Positions 1-17,515 of a stretch of 36,472 nucleotides of DNA are shown one piece after another. Every line of letters begins with the position of its first letter. Positions within the stretch are counted from its first letter, which is position 1. The notes beneath the pieces are model-generated. The model ran no database searches, was not told where the DNA came from, and saw nothing but the letters and a program-made list of their open reading frames with translations. Source of the stretch: Burkholderiaceae bacterium (GTDB lineage: Bacteria > Pseudomonadota > Gammaproteobacteria > Burkholderiales > Burkholderiaceae_C); contig JAQUDN010000010.1 in NCBI GenBank assembly GCA_028685665.1, positions 1 to 36,472 of the forward strand, in the 5' to 3' direction. Position numbers and translations under genes: made by a program.

Positions 1-61
1 CCGGTGGGTTCCGGCGCGTTCAGGCGCGTGGGCTGGCGTCCTCGGGGGCGCGTGCGCCTTC

Positions 62-2260
62 GTGGTGGCGTGTGGACTGTGGCTGTGGTCGGCGGGCGCA
101 ATCGCGGCCGAGCGGACGGAAGAAATGCCGGCAGAACTGGCCGCGAAGGCACCCGCTGCGATGGCCCTCCAGGCCTTGCAGCACGCCACCCTGGACACAT
201 CGACGGGTTCACAGACGGTCCTGCTGCCCCACAGCCTGGCATCAGCCGATGTCCCGCCGGCCGGCGGCACTGTGCGCTATCACCTGGAGTGGCAACTTCC
301 GGCGATCCCCGATCGGCCCCAAGCGGTCTATGTCGCCAAGATGGCGCTGTCTGGCCGCTTGTTCGTCAATGGCCAGCTGGTCGGCGCCTGTGGCTATGCG
401 CCGCTGGAGGTGTTGCGCTGTTTGCACCAGCCCCAGCTGTTCCGGGTGCCCGCAGCCCTGTTTCGCGAGGGGCTGAACACGCTGGAGTTCGAGATTTACG
501 CCACGGCGCGCCAGATGAATGGCCTGTCTGTGGTGCGGGTAGGGGATGCCGATGCCCTGTACACGCAGTTCTATGTCTGGCGCAAGTGGCTGACGGCCGA
601 CCTGCATACCAGCCTGTCCTGGCTGTCGATCTTGCTCGGCCTGCTCTCGCTGATGGTGGGGCTGATCCTGCGGCGAAAAACGGTATTCCTCTGGTTTGGC
701 CTGGCCAGCGTGGTCAATGCAGTCGCGTCGATGAATGGTTTTGTGATCCATCCCTGGATCGATATTGACCTGTACAACTGGCTGATTTTTTCGTCCCGGC
801 TCGTGTCGGTGCCTCTGACCTTTCTGACCTTGCTGGGCATTTTTGCCAAAGATGGCGGCCGTATCGCCCGTCTTCTGCTGGTCTACAGCGTCCTGGCGCC
901 GGCCGTGGTGTGGCTCAGTGGAAACCACCGGACGGCGGTGTTTGCGTTGTACGCCCCCTTTGTGGTGGCCTGCCCCTTCTTTCTGTATTCCGCCTTCCGC
1001 TGGAGTTGGCGTTCGCGCGACCCGTTTCATGCCATCACCGCCCTGATGATGCTGGCGTTTTTTGGAGGGGGGGCGCTGGACTGGATCCGTCTGGCGGGGG
1101 GCGGGCCTTTTGACGGGATCTACTTCAGTGCCTATCTGTACAGCGGGATGATGTTCGCGATGGGGCTGGTGCTGGTGGGGCGCCTGGCGCATGCCCTGGT
1201 GCAGTCCCAAACCATGCGGGCCTTGCTGGAACGCAAGGTGGCAGAGCGCATGGCCTACGAAGTGACCGAGCACATTCCCGTGGGCACCTACACCATGGTG
1301 CTGCAAGCGGGGGAAACCACCGCGCATTTTTCTTTCATGAGCCGCCGTTTCCTGGAAATGATCGGCCTGGAACGCGACGTGCTGGCCCGTGATCCCTTCA
1401 GGGTTTTCGACTGCCTGCATCCGGAGGATCGCAAGGCGTGGATTCAGCGCAATGTGGAAGCCTTCACCCAAAAAGCCCCCTTGCTTGGCCACATCCGCAT
1501 CGTGCGCGACGGGGTGGTGCGCTGGGTGATTACCGAGGCGATACCGCGCGCGCTTCCTGGCGGTGCCACGCTGTGGGAAGGGGTGCTGATCGACGATACC
1601 GACCGTGTGCTGGCGATGGAGTCCGCGGAAAAAGGCCGTGCCGCCCTGCAGGCCCATTTGCTGGAGCAGTCGCGCCTGCAGGAGCGTGAGCAGTTGCTGC
1701 GGGACATGCACGATGGCTTTGGATCGCAGCTGGCCAGTGTGCGGATGATGGTGGAAAAAGGCCGTATCCCGTCGAGCGCCCTGGCGAGCTACCTGCAGGA
1801 GGTGAGCGCGGACCTGCATCTCGTGGTGGACACCCTGGGCCAGTCCAATATCACGCTGGAAGAGGCGATCTACAACAAGCGCTACCGCATCGAACGCCGT
1901 TTTGCGGGCAGCGGCATCCAGTTCGATTGGCATGTGGCCCTGGAGGCGCTACCGCCCTTGTCGCCCCGGACGATTTTGCAAATCCTGCGCATCGTGCAGG
2001 AAGCCATGCACAACGCCATCCGCCATGCCGATCCGAAACACATTGCGTTGACCGCCGTCTACCAGCCGGGCGAAGACCAGTTGCTCGTCCGTATCCAGGA
2101 CGACGGGACCGGAATGCCCGAGCAGCCGCGCCATGGGCGGGGCCTGGACAATATGCGCAACCGCTCCCGCGAGATTGGCGCGCAATGGCGCATGGACCCC
2201 GGTGCTCCCGGGACCATCATCGAGCTGCGCTTTACCCACCCAGGATCTGCGGGAGGGTAG
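62..2260 (+). CDS. Sensor histidine kinase: N-terminal 7TMR-DISM-like extracellular and 7TM region, PAS domain, HisKA_3/HATPase (NarX/DegS type); true start may lie upstream of the window
   Basis: Multiple TM segments, PAS-like region, phosphoacceptor motif 'LLRDMHDGFGSQLASVRMMVEKG', HATPase-like 'IVQEAMHNAIRHADPKHI...DDGTGMPEQPRHGRGLDNMRNR'. Frame stays open to the window edge and the start codon used is GTG. Confidence 0.9.
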   Translation: MVACGLWLWSAGAIAAERTEEMPAELAAKAPAAMALQALQHATLDTSTGSQTVLLPHSLASADVPPAGGTVRYHLEWQLPAIPDRPQAVYVAKMALSGRLFVNGQLVGACGYAPLEVLRCLHQPQLFRVPAALFREGLNTLEFEIYATARQMNGLSVVRVGDADALYTQFYVWRKWLTADLHTSLSWLSILLGLLSLMVGLILRRKTVFLWFGLASVVNAVASMNGFVIHPWIDIDLYNWLIFSSRLVSVPLTFLTLLGIFAKDGGRIARLLLVYSVLAPAVVWLSGNHRTAVFALYAPFVVACPFFLYSAFRWSWRSRDPFHAITALMMLAFFGGGALDWIRLAGGGPFDGIYFSAYLYSGMMFAMGLVLVGRLAHALVQSQTMRALLERKVAERMAYEVTEHIPVGTYTMVLQAGETTAHFSFMSRRFLEMIGLERDVLARDPFRVFDCLHPEDRKAWIQRNVEAFTQKAPLLGHIRIVRDGVVRWVITEAIPRALPGGATLWEGVLIDDTDRVLAMESAEKGRAALQAHLLEQSRLQEREQLLRDMHDGFGSQLASVRMMVEKGRIPSSALASYLQEVSADLHLVVDTLGQSNITLEEAIYNKRYRIERRFAGSGIQFDWHVALEALPPLSPRTILQILRIVQEAMHNAIRHADPKHIALTAVYQPGEDQLLVRIQDDGTGMPEQPRHGRGLDNMRNRSREIGAQWRMDPGAPGTIIELRFTHPGSAGG

Positions 2261-2275
2261 GCCTCCAAGGCACCC

Positions 2276-2303
2276 TGTGAACCCCATGAATATGGGATTC
2301 ACA
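2276..2303. promoter_or_regulatory. 28-bp imperfect dyad TGTGAACCCCAT-GAAT-ATGGGATTCACA between kinase and giant adhesin gene
   Basis: 11 of 12 positions in the arms are complementary; located in the intergenic region upstream of the adhesin start at 2443. Confidence 0.5.
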
Positions 2304-2442
2304 AGCTTTGCAGGGGTCCGTAAAGTGCAAGCAGTGGCGAAATCGCCGCACTGACCGATCTGCCCTGTCAGATCCCCTGCATGGTCTGCGGCCGCATTGC
2401 CACGGTTGGCATCGGCCCCCTTCTCGCGCCTTCCACTTTTCT

Positions 2443-11019
<8,577 letters not shown>

Positions 11020-11050
11020 TTCCATGCCCCCTGGCGCCGTCCGGCCCGGC

Positions 11051-11737
11051 TCACAACAGATCGTGGTTGCGGGCCTTGGTGATGGCCTGCACCTGGGAGC
11101 GCACATTCAGCTTGCGGTACAGGTTGCGCACATTCGATTGGATGGTGGACAGCGCCACCCCCATCTGCTGCGCGACGCGGTCATAGCTCAGGCCCTGCGA
11201 GAGAAAGCGCAGGGTTTCCAGTTCGCGCGGGGTCAATTTGAAGTCGGTGTCGTGGGCCGCCGTGTTCTGCTCGCCCGCCAGTTTCTTGAACAGAAATCGC
11301 GCCAGAGAAGGGCTCAGCGGATAGATGCCCTCCATCACCTGGGCAATCCCCTTGGTGATTTGCTGAATCGACTCGTCCTTGAGCAAATAGCCTTTGGCGC
11401 CCGCCTCGATCGCGCTGAGCACCACGGGCTCTGCCGCCACGACCGAGATCACGACGATCGGCAGGTCCGGAAACTGCTTGTGGCAGGCCTTGATGACCTC
11501 CAGGCCGCTGATGTCCGGCAGCCCCATGTCAATCAGTGCCAGGTCAAAGTGCTGCCGGGGTTCGCGGACCAGGGCCAGCGCCTGCTGGCCCTCACTGGCG
11601 GTGTGGATGCTCCAGGCCTGCGCCTGCTGGGCCACGGCTGCGCAGATCTGTTCTGCGAACAGGGGGTTGTCTTCGACGAGCAACAGGCGCAGCGTCTGCT
11701 CATTGTCTGGAGCGGTGGTGTTTGTCAATGAAACCAT
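11051..11737 (-). CDS. NarL/LuxR-family response regulator
   Basis: Translation from ATG at 11737: 'MVSLTNTTAPDNEQTLRLLLVEDNPLFAEQ...LIDMGLPDISGLEVI...GAKGYLLKDES...LTPRELETLRFLSQGLSYDRVAQQMGVALSTIQSNVRNLYRKLNVRS': receiver plus GerE-type HTH. Confidence 0.93.
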   Translation of the reverse strand: MVSLTNTTAPDNEQTLRLLLVEDNPLFAEQICAAVAQQAQAWSIHTASEGQQALALVREPRQHFDLALIDMGLPDISGLEVIKACHKQFPDLPIVVISVVAAEPVVLSAIEAGAKGYLLKDESIQQITKGIAQVMEGIYPLSPSLARFLFKKLAGEQNTAAHDTDFKLTPRELETLRFLSQGLSYDRVAQQMGVALSTIQSNVRNLYRKLNVRSQVQAITKARNHDLL

Positions 11738-11857
11738 AGCGCTTTGTACTCCAAGGTCCCTGGGACGGGGGTGCGCAAAATCGTCCGAAGCGACGACGCT
11801 GGCGGGCGGGTGCGCGGCGAACATGGGGCCCTCTTCCACTCCCCCTGAGAGCGCACG

Positions 11858-13036
11858 ATGTCCGAAGCCTATCTCGTTGCCACGGCCCGCACCGCCGGAG
11901 GCCGCCGGGGCGGCCGCCTGTCCGGCTGGCACCCGGTGGAGCTGTCTGCCCAGATCCTGAACGCCCTGGTGGACCGCAGCGGCATCGACCCGGCCCTGGT
12001 CGAGGATGTGTTCATGGGCTGCGTCAGCCAGGTGGGCGAGCAGTCCACCAACGTGGCGCGCAACGCGGTGCTGGCGTCCAAACTGCCCGAGTCGGTGCCC
12101 GGCACCTCGATCGACCGCCAGTGCGGCTCGTCCCAGCAGGCCATCCACTTCGCGGCGCAGGCGGTGATGTCCGGCGCCATGGACGTGGTGATTGCCGCCG
12201 GCGTCGAGTCCATGAGCCGCGTGCCCATGTTCAGCCCCACGGCCCTGGCGCAAAAAGCCGGCCTGGGCCACTACCAGAGCCCCAGCGTCAACCGCCGCTA
12301 CAACGAGGTAGTGTTCAGCCAGTTCATGGGCGCGGAAATGATGGCCCGCAAATACGGCCTGAGCAAGGACGACCTGGACCGCTACGCCCTGCAAAGCCAC
12401 CAGCGCGCCATCGCGGCCACGCAGGCCGGCGCCTTCCAGGACGAGATCGTGCCCGTGCGCGTACGCACCGCCGACGGCACCGACACCGAGGACTGGCACA
12501 CCGTCGATGAAGGCATCCGCTTCGAGGCCACGCTCGAAGGCATCCAGAACGTGAAGCTGCTGCAGGAAGGCGGCGTGGTCACCGCCGCCAACGCCAGCCA
12601 GATTTGCGACGGCGCCACCGGCGTGATGGTGGTCAACGAGCGCGGCCTCAAAGCCCTGGGCGTGCAGCCCCTGGCGCGCATCCACCACATGACCATGATC
12701 GGCCACGACCCGGTGATCATGCTGGAGGCCCCCATTCCGGCCACCGAGCGCGCGCTCAAGAAGGCCGGCATGAAAATCGAGGACATCGACCTGTACGAGG
12801 TCAACGAGGCCTTTGCCTCGGTGCCGCTGGCCTGGCTCAAGGCCCTGGGCGCCGACCCCGAGCGCCTGAACGTGAACGGCGGCGCCATCGCGCTGGGCCA
12901 CCCGCTGGGGGCCTCGGGCACCAAGCTCATGGCCACCCTGGTCAACGCCCTGGGCCAGCGCGGCAAGCGCTATGGTCTGCAGACCATGTGCGAGGGCGGC
13001 GGCATGGCGAACGTGACCCTCATCGAGCGCCTGTAA
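11858..13036 (+). CDS. Acetyl-CoA C-acyltransferase (thiolase)
   Basis: 'DRQCGSSQQAIHFAAQAVMSG' active-site Cys, 'VNGGAIALGHPLGASGTKL', 'GLQTMCEGGGMAN' thiolase signatures. Confidence 0.95.
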   Translation: MSEAYLVATARTAGGRRGGRLSGWHPVELSAQILNALVDRSGIDPALVEDVFMGCVSQVGEQSTNVARNAVLASKLPESVPGTSIDRQCGSSQQAIHFAAQAVMSGAMDVVIAAGVESMSRVPMFSPTALAQKAGLGHYQSPSVNRRYNEVVFSQFMGAEMMARKYGLSKDDLDRYALQSHQRAIAATQAGAFQDEIVPVRVRTADGTDTEDWHTVDEGIRFEATLEGIQNVKLLQEGGVVTAANASQICDGATGVMVVNERGLKALGVQPLARIHHMTMIGHDPVIMLEAPIPATERALKKAGMKIEDIDLYEVNEAFASVPLAWLKALGADPERLNVNGGAIALGHPLGASGTKLMATLVNALGQRGKRYGLQTMCEGGGMANVTLIERL

Positions 13037-13039
13037 GCC

Positions 13040-13846
13040 ATGGCGACCCCCCACAGCGACCGGGGCGATCCGCCCCTGCTGCACATCGAGGGCGTCACCG
13101 TGCGTTTTGGCGGCATCGTGGCGCTGGATGGGGTGTCCTTCGACGTGCGGCGTGGGCAGATTTGCGCGCTGATCGGCCCCAACGGCGCGGGCAAGAGCAC
13201 GCTGTTCAACTGCCTGTCGCGGCTGTACGCCTGCAACAGCGGCCACATCGCCTTCGATGGCCACCCCTTGTCCACCCTGCCGCGCCACCGCATGGCGGAG
13301 ATCGGCATTGGCCGCACCTTCCAGAACCTGGCGCTGTTTCGCAGCATGAGCGTGCGCGAGAACATCCTGGTGGGCTGCCACAGCAAGCACCATGCGGGCT
13401 TCCTGCGCAACGCGTTTCGCCTGCCCGGCGTGGCGCGCATCGAGGCCGATGCGCAGGTGCGCGCGCAGTCGCTGATCGACTTTCTGGGCCTCACGGCCGA
13501 GGCCGAGCGCGTGGTGGCCGACCTGCCCTTTGGCACGCAAAAGCGCGTGGAACTGGGCCGCGCCCTGGCTGCCCAGCCCCAGCTGCTGTTGTTGGACGAG
13601 CCCGCCTGCGGCCTGAACCACGAGGAACTGCACAGCCTGGGCAGCCTGATCCGTGACATCCGCGACCGCCTGGGCGTGACGGTGCTGCTGGTGGAGCACC
13701 ACATGGCCCTGGTGATGGGGATTTCCGACCATGTGGTGGCGCTGAACTTTGGCAAGAAGATCGCCGAGGGCACGCCCGCCGAGGTGCGGCGCCACCCCGA
13801 GGTGATCCGCGCCTACCTGGGCACGACCGAGGAGGAGACGGCATGA
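13040..13846 (+). CDS. livG: Branched-chain amino acid-type ABC transporter ATP-binding protein (LivG-like)
   Basis: Walker A 'GPNGAGKST', 'GIGRTFQNLALF', 'LPFGTQKRVELGRALAAQPQLLLLDEPACGLN', C-terminal LivG-type extension. Confidence 0.93.
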   Translation: MATPHSDRGDPPLLHIEGVTVRFGGIVALDGVSFDVRRGQICALIGPNGAGKSTLFNCLSRLYACNSGHIAFDGHPLSTLPRHRMAEIGIGRTFQNLALFRSMSVRENILVGCHSKHHAGFLRNAFRLPGVARIEADAQVRAQSLIDFLGLTAEAERVVADLPFGTQKRVELGRALAAQPQLLLLDEPACGLNHEELHSLGSLIRDIRDRLGVTVLLVEHHMALVMGISDHVVALNFGKKIAEGTPAEVRRHPEVIRAYLGTTEEETA

Positions 13847-14595
13847 CGCCCCCGAACCCCGCCCATCCCCCCAAGCCCGCGAACAAGATCCTTGAAGTGC
13901 GGGGCCTGCACGCCCGCTATGGCAACACCCGCGTGCTGCACGGCATCGACCTGGACATCGCCGACGGCCAGGTCACCGCGCTGCTGGGCGCCAACGGCGC
14001 CGGCAAGACGACCACGCTGCGCGCGTTGTGCCAGCTGATGGTGCAGACCAGTGGCAGCATCACGCTGGCGGGCCAGCGCATGGATGGCCGCTCCACCGAG
14101 CAGATTGCCCGCGCCGGCGTGGGCCATGTGCCCGATGGCCGTGGCACCTTCCTGGGCCTGAGCACCGAAGAAAACCTGCGCCTGGGCACCTATGCCCGCG
14201 CCAGCCGCAGCGGCATCCCAGAGGACATGGAGCGCATCTACGGCTACTTTCCGCGCCTGCGCGAGCGGGCCGCGCAGCAGGCAGGCACGCTGTCGGGCGG
14301 CGAGCAGCAGATGCTGGCCATTGGCCGCGCGCTGATGGGCCGCCCGCGCCTGCTGCTGCTCGACGAGCCGTCCTTCGGCCTGGCGCCGCTGGTGGTGCAG
14401 GACATCTTCGCGATCATGCGGCGCATCAACCAGGAGGAGAAGGTCTCCATCCTGCTGGTGGAGCAAAACGCCAAGCTGGCGCTGGAGCTGGCCGACCAGG
14501 CCTACCTGCTGGAGACCGGGTGCGTGGTGTTGTCGGGCTCGGCCGCCGAGATGCGCCGCAACGACGCGGTCCGCAAGGCCTATCTGGGCGAATGA
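13843..14595 (+). CDS. livF: Branched-chain amino acid-type ABC transporter ATP-binding protein (LivF-like)
   Basis: Walker A 'GANGAGKTTT', 'LSGGEQQMLAIGRALMGRPRLLLLDEPSFGLAP'; overlaps the livG stop by 4 nt. Confidence 0.93.
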   Translation: MTPPNPAHPPKPANKILEVRGLHARYGNTRVLHGIDLDIADGQVTALLGANGAGKTTTLRALCQLMVQTSGSITLAGQRMDGRSTEQIARAGVGHVPDGRGTFLGLSTEENLRLGTYARASRSGIPEDMERIYGYFPRLRERAAQQAGTLSGGEQQMLAIGRALMGRPRLLLLDEPSFGLAPLVVQDIFAIMRRINQEEKVSILLVEQNAKLALELADQAYLLETGCVVLSGSAAEMRRNDAVRKAYLGE

Positions 14596-14608
14596 GGAAG
14601 GCAAGACG

Positions 14609-15481
14609 ATGAACGAATTCCTGCACCAGCTGCTGGCGGGCCTGGCCACCGGCGGCATCTACGCCAGCGTGGCGCTGGCCCTGGTGATGATCTACCAGGC
14701 CACGCAGCACATCAATTTCGCGCAGGGCGAGATGGCGATGTTCTCCACCTTCATCGCCTGGAGCCTGATCCAGGCGGGGCTGCCGTACTGGGGGGCCTTC
14801 TTCCTGACGGTGGTGATCTCCTTTGTGCTGGCGGCGGTGGTGGAGTTCGCCGTCATCCGCCCCATGCACCGCGCGCCCGAGCTGTCGGTGGTGGTGGTGT
14901 TCATCGGCCTGCTGGTGATCTTCCACAGCCTGGCGGGCTGGCTGTTTGGCTACACGATCAAGCAGTTTCCCAGCCCGTTTCCGGCCAATGCCTGGTATGG
15001 CTCGGCGCTGATGTCGGCGCACGAGGTGGGCGCCATCGTCGTCGCCCTGCTGATGGTGGCGGCGCTGTTTGCCTTCTTCCGCCTCACGCCGCTGGGCCTG
15101 GCGCTGCGCGCTGCGGCGCAGAACGCGCCCTCGTCGCGCCTGGTGGGCATCAACGTGGGCCGCATGCTGATGCTGGGCTGGGGCCTGGCCGGCGCGATCG
15201 GCGCGGTGGCCGGGATGATGGTGGCCCCCGTGGTGTTTCTCGACCCGCACATGATGACCGGCGTGCTGCTGTACGCCTTTGCCGGCGCGCTGATCGGCGG
15301 CATCGACAACCCGGTGGGCGCGGTGATGGGCGGCTTCATCGTCGGTGTGCTGGAAAACCTGATCGGCACCTACATCGTGGGTACCGAGCTCAAGCTCTCG
15401 GTGGCGCTGGTGCTGATCGTGGGCGTGTTGATCGTGCGGCCGGCCGGCCTGCTGGGCAAAACCATTGTGAAGCGGGTGTAA
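14609..15481 (+). CDS. livH: Branched-chain amino acid-type ABC transporter permease (LivH-like)
   Basis: 'LLAGLATGGIYASVALALVMIYQATQHINFAQGEMAM' and multiple TM segments. Confidence 0.92.
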   Translation: MNEFLHQLLAGLATGGIYASVALALVMIYQATQHINFAQGEMAMFSTFIAWSLIQAGLPYWGAFFLTVVISFVLAAVVEFAVIRPMHRAPELSVVVVFIGLLVIFHSLAGWLFGYTIKQFPSPFPANAWYGSALMSAHEVGAIVVALLMVAALFAFFRLTPLGLALRAAAQNAPSSRLVGINVGRMLMLGWGLAGAIGAVAGMMVAPVVFLDPHMMTGVLLYAFAGALIGGIDNPVGAVMGGFIVGVLENLIGTYIVGTELKLSVALVLIVGVLIVRPAGLLGKTIVKRV

Positions 15482-15484
15482 GCC

Positions 15485-16441
15485 ATGAACCAGACCTCTC
15501 CCCTGTGCTCGGCCCGCGTCTGGGGCCCCGTCCTGCTGCTGCTGGCCCTGGGCCTGCCCTTCGTGGCCAAGGGCTACCAGATCTTCCAGGCCACCATGGT
15601 GCTGTCGTATGCGATTTCGCTCCTGGGCCTGAACATCCTGACCGGCTACAACGGCCAGATCTCGCTGGGCCACGGCGCCTTTTATGCCCTGGGCGCCTAC
15701 ACCACCGGCATGCTGATGGAGCACGCCGGCATGCCGTACTGGCTGACGATTCCCTGCGCGGCGCTGGTCTGCCTAGTGGTGGGCTACCTGTTCGGGCGCC
15801 CCGCGCTCAAGCTCGAAGGCCTCTACCTGGCGCTGGCCACCTTTGCGCTGGGCGTGGCCATGCCGCAGCTGCTCAAGTACAAGCACCTGGAAGCCTGGAC
15901 TGGCGGCGTGACCGGCATCGTGCTGATGAAGCCCGATGCGCCGTTTGGCCTGCCGCTGTCGCAGGACCAGTGGCTGTACTTCTTTGCGCTGCTGGTGGCG
16001 GCGGTGATGTTCTGGATCGCGCACAACCTGCTGGCCAGCGGCACGGGCCGGGCCATCCGCGCCATCCGCGACCACAGCATGGCGGCCGAAGCCATGGGGG
16101 TGGACAACCGCCACTACAAGTCCATGAGCTTTGGCGTGTCGGCTGCCTACACCGGCGTGGGCGGGGCGCTGTCGGCGATTGCGGTGCAGTTCGTCTCGCC
16201 CGACTCCTTCACGCTGTTTTTGTCGATCTCGCTGCTGGTGGGCATCGTCGTGGGCGGCGTGGGCACGCTGTGGGGGGCCTTGTGGGGCGCCGCCTTCATC
16301 ATGTTCGTGCCCAACCTGGCGGAGAAGGTCTCCAAGGCCGCGCCCTGGGCGGTGTATGGCCTGGTGCTGATCGCCTTCATGTTCGTGATGCCCGGGGGCG
16401 TGGTCGGCCTGCTGCGCAAACTCCAGGCCAAGTTCAAGTGA
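15485..16441 (+). CDS. livM: Branched-chain amino acid-type ABC transporter permease (LivM-like)
   Basis: 'LLGLNILTGYNGQISLGHGAFYALGAY', 'GVGGALSAIAVQFVSPDSF' LivM signatures. Confidence 0.92.
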   Translation: MNQTSPLCSARVWGPVLLLLALGLPFVAKGYQIFQATMVLSYAISLLGLNILTGYNGQISLGHGAFYALGAYTTGMLMEHAGMPYWLTIPCAALVCLVVGYLFGRPALKLEGLYLALATFALGVAMPQLLKYKHLEAWTGGVTGIVLMKPDAPFGLPLSQDQWLYFFALLVAAVMFWIAHNLLASGTGRAIRAIRDHSMAAEAMGVDNRHYKSMSFGVSAAYTGVGGALSAIAVQFVSPDSFTLFLSISLLVGIVVGGVGTLWGALWGAAFIMFVPNLAEKVSKAAPWAVYGLVLIAFMFVMPGGVVGLLRKLQAKFK

Positions 16442-16460
16442 TGTTTCTGGAAAGCCGTTG

Positions 16461-17273
16461 ATGTCCACCTTTGACACCCTCGAGATCGAGCGCCACGGCA
16501 ACGAGGCCGGCGTGGCCCTCGTGCGCCTGAACCTGCCGCACAAGCTCAACCCGATTGCCCACGCGTTGCAGGAAGACCTGCGCGCCGCGCTGGCGGCCCT
16601 GCGCGAGGACCGCAGCGTGCGCGCCCTGGTGCTGACCGGCGCCGGCAAGGCCTTTTGCGTGGGTGCCGACCTGAGCGCCATGCGGCCCTTGCCGCCCGGC
16701 AAGACCCTGGGCGACCAATCGGCCGAGACCATGGAGGCGCTGTCCAACCGCCTGATCGAGGACCTGCGCACGCTGCCTTTCCCGGTGGTCAGCGCGGTCA
16801 ACGGCCCCTGCGCCGGGGCGGGCGTGGGCCTGGCCTTGGCGGCCGATGTGGTGCTGGCGGCCGAGTCGGCGTATTTCTACCTGCCCTTCATGCCGCGCCT
16901 GGGCATCGTGCCGGACCTGGGCACCACCTGGTTCCTGGAGCGCATGCTGGGCCGCTCGCGCGCCGTGGCCCTGTCGCTGCTGGGCGAACGCCTGCCCGCT
17001 GCCCAGGCTGCGCAATGGGGGCTGGTGTGGCAAACCGTGCCGGACGATGCGCTGCAGGCCGAGGCGCTGGCCCTGGCCCAGCGCCTGGCCGAGCTGCCCG
17101 CCCATGCCGCGCAGGAGATCCGCCAGGCCTACGACCGGGCCGGCGAGAACAGCCTGGTGGCCCAGATGCGCTACGAGGCCGAGCGCCAGCGCGAGCTGAT
17201 CGACCGGCCCAGCTTCCAGGAGGGCGTGCGGGCGTTCCTGGAAAAACGCAGCCCGGTGTTTCCGCCGCGCTGA
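16461..17273 (+). CDS. Enoyl-CoA hydratase/isomerase family protein
   Basis: 'VLTGAGKAFCVGADL', 'NGPCAGAGVGLALAADVVLAAESAYFYLPFMPRLGIVPDLGTTWFL' crotonase signatures. Confidence 0.92.
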   Translation: MSTFDTLEIERHGNEAGVALVRLNLPHKLNPIAHALQEDLRAALAALREDRSVRALVLTGAGKAFCVGADLSAMRPLPPGKTLGDQSAETMEALSNRLIEDLRTLPFPVVSAVNGPCAGAGVGLALAADVVLAAESAYFYLPFMPRLGIVPDLGTTWFLERMLGRSRAVALSLLGERLPAAQAAQWGLVWQTVPDDALQAEALALAQRLAELPAHAAQEIRQAYDRAGENSLVAQMRYEAERQRELIDRPSFQEGVRAFLEKRSPVFPPR

Positions 17274-17307
17274 CGGGGTGCGTGGGCCGCCCGCTTCCTG
17301 TCGGCGC

Positions 17308-17385
17308 AGGTTTTCATCAAAAAAGCCTCTGGCGCCCGTTGATATTGTCTTTTTAGCTCTTTAAATGATAGCGTTTTGATGGCCG
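17308..17385. repeat. Possible dispersed intergenic element between convergent genes
   Basis: Reverse complement 'CATCAAAACGCTATCATTTAAAGAGCTAAAAAGACAATATCAACGGGCGCCAGAGGCTTTTTTGATGAAAA' has a layout similar to the sequence at 22414-22464 (TATCA..., GGGCG..., GAGGC). Resemblance to Comamonadaceae dispersed intergenic sequences is from memory. Confidence 0.35.
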
Positions 17386-17515
17386 GTCGAGGGCGCCGTG
17401 CCGGCGATGAGGGCGGGCCCTTTGGCCTGGAAATGGCCTTCCGATCCACGGTTCGGTGCATCCTGCAAGGCCAAGCCGCATGGCGTTCGGAGCCGGGCGG
17501 CCGCATGGTTGGCAT

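Noticed and set aside
242-1933. 563-aa - strand ORF opposite the sensor kinase
   Set aside because: Shadow ORF in GC-rich coding DNA; low-complexity His/Gln/Arg-rich translation with no recognisable domain, while the + frame has clear kinase motifs.
2276-2303. CRP-binding site (TGTGA...TCACA)
   Set aside because: The half-sites are separated by 18 bp instead of 6 bp.
2308-2442. Upstream extension of the adhesin ORF to 2308
   Set aside because: Residues 'MQGSVKCKQWRNRRTDRSALSD...' are Arg/His-rich and unlike a protein start; ATG 2443 fits better, though not proven.
11738-13795. N-terminal extension of the 914-aa - strand ORF ending in the response regulator
   Set aside because: Only the last ~228 aa form a receiver-HTH protein; the rest is antisense to the thiolase and livG genes.
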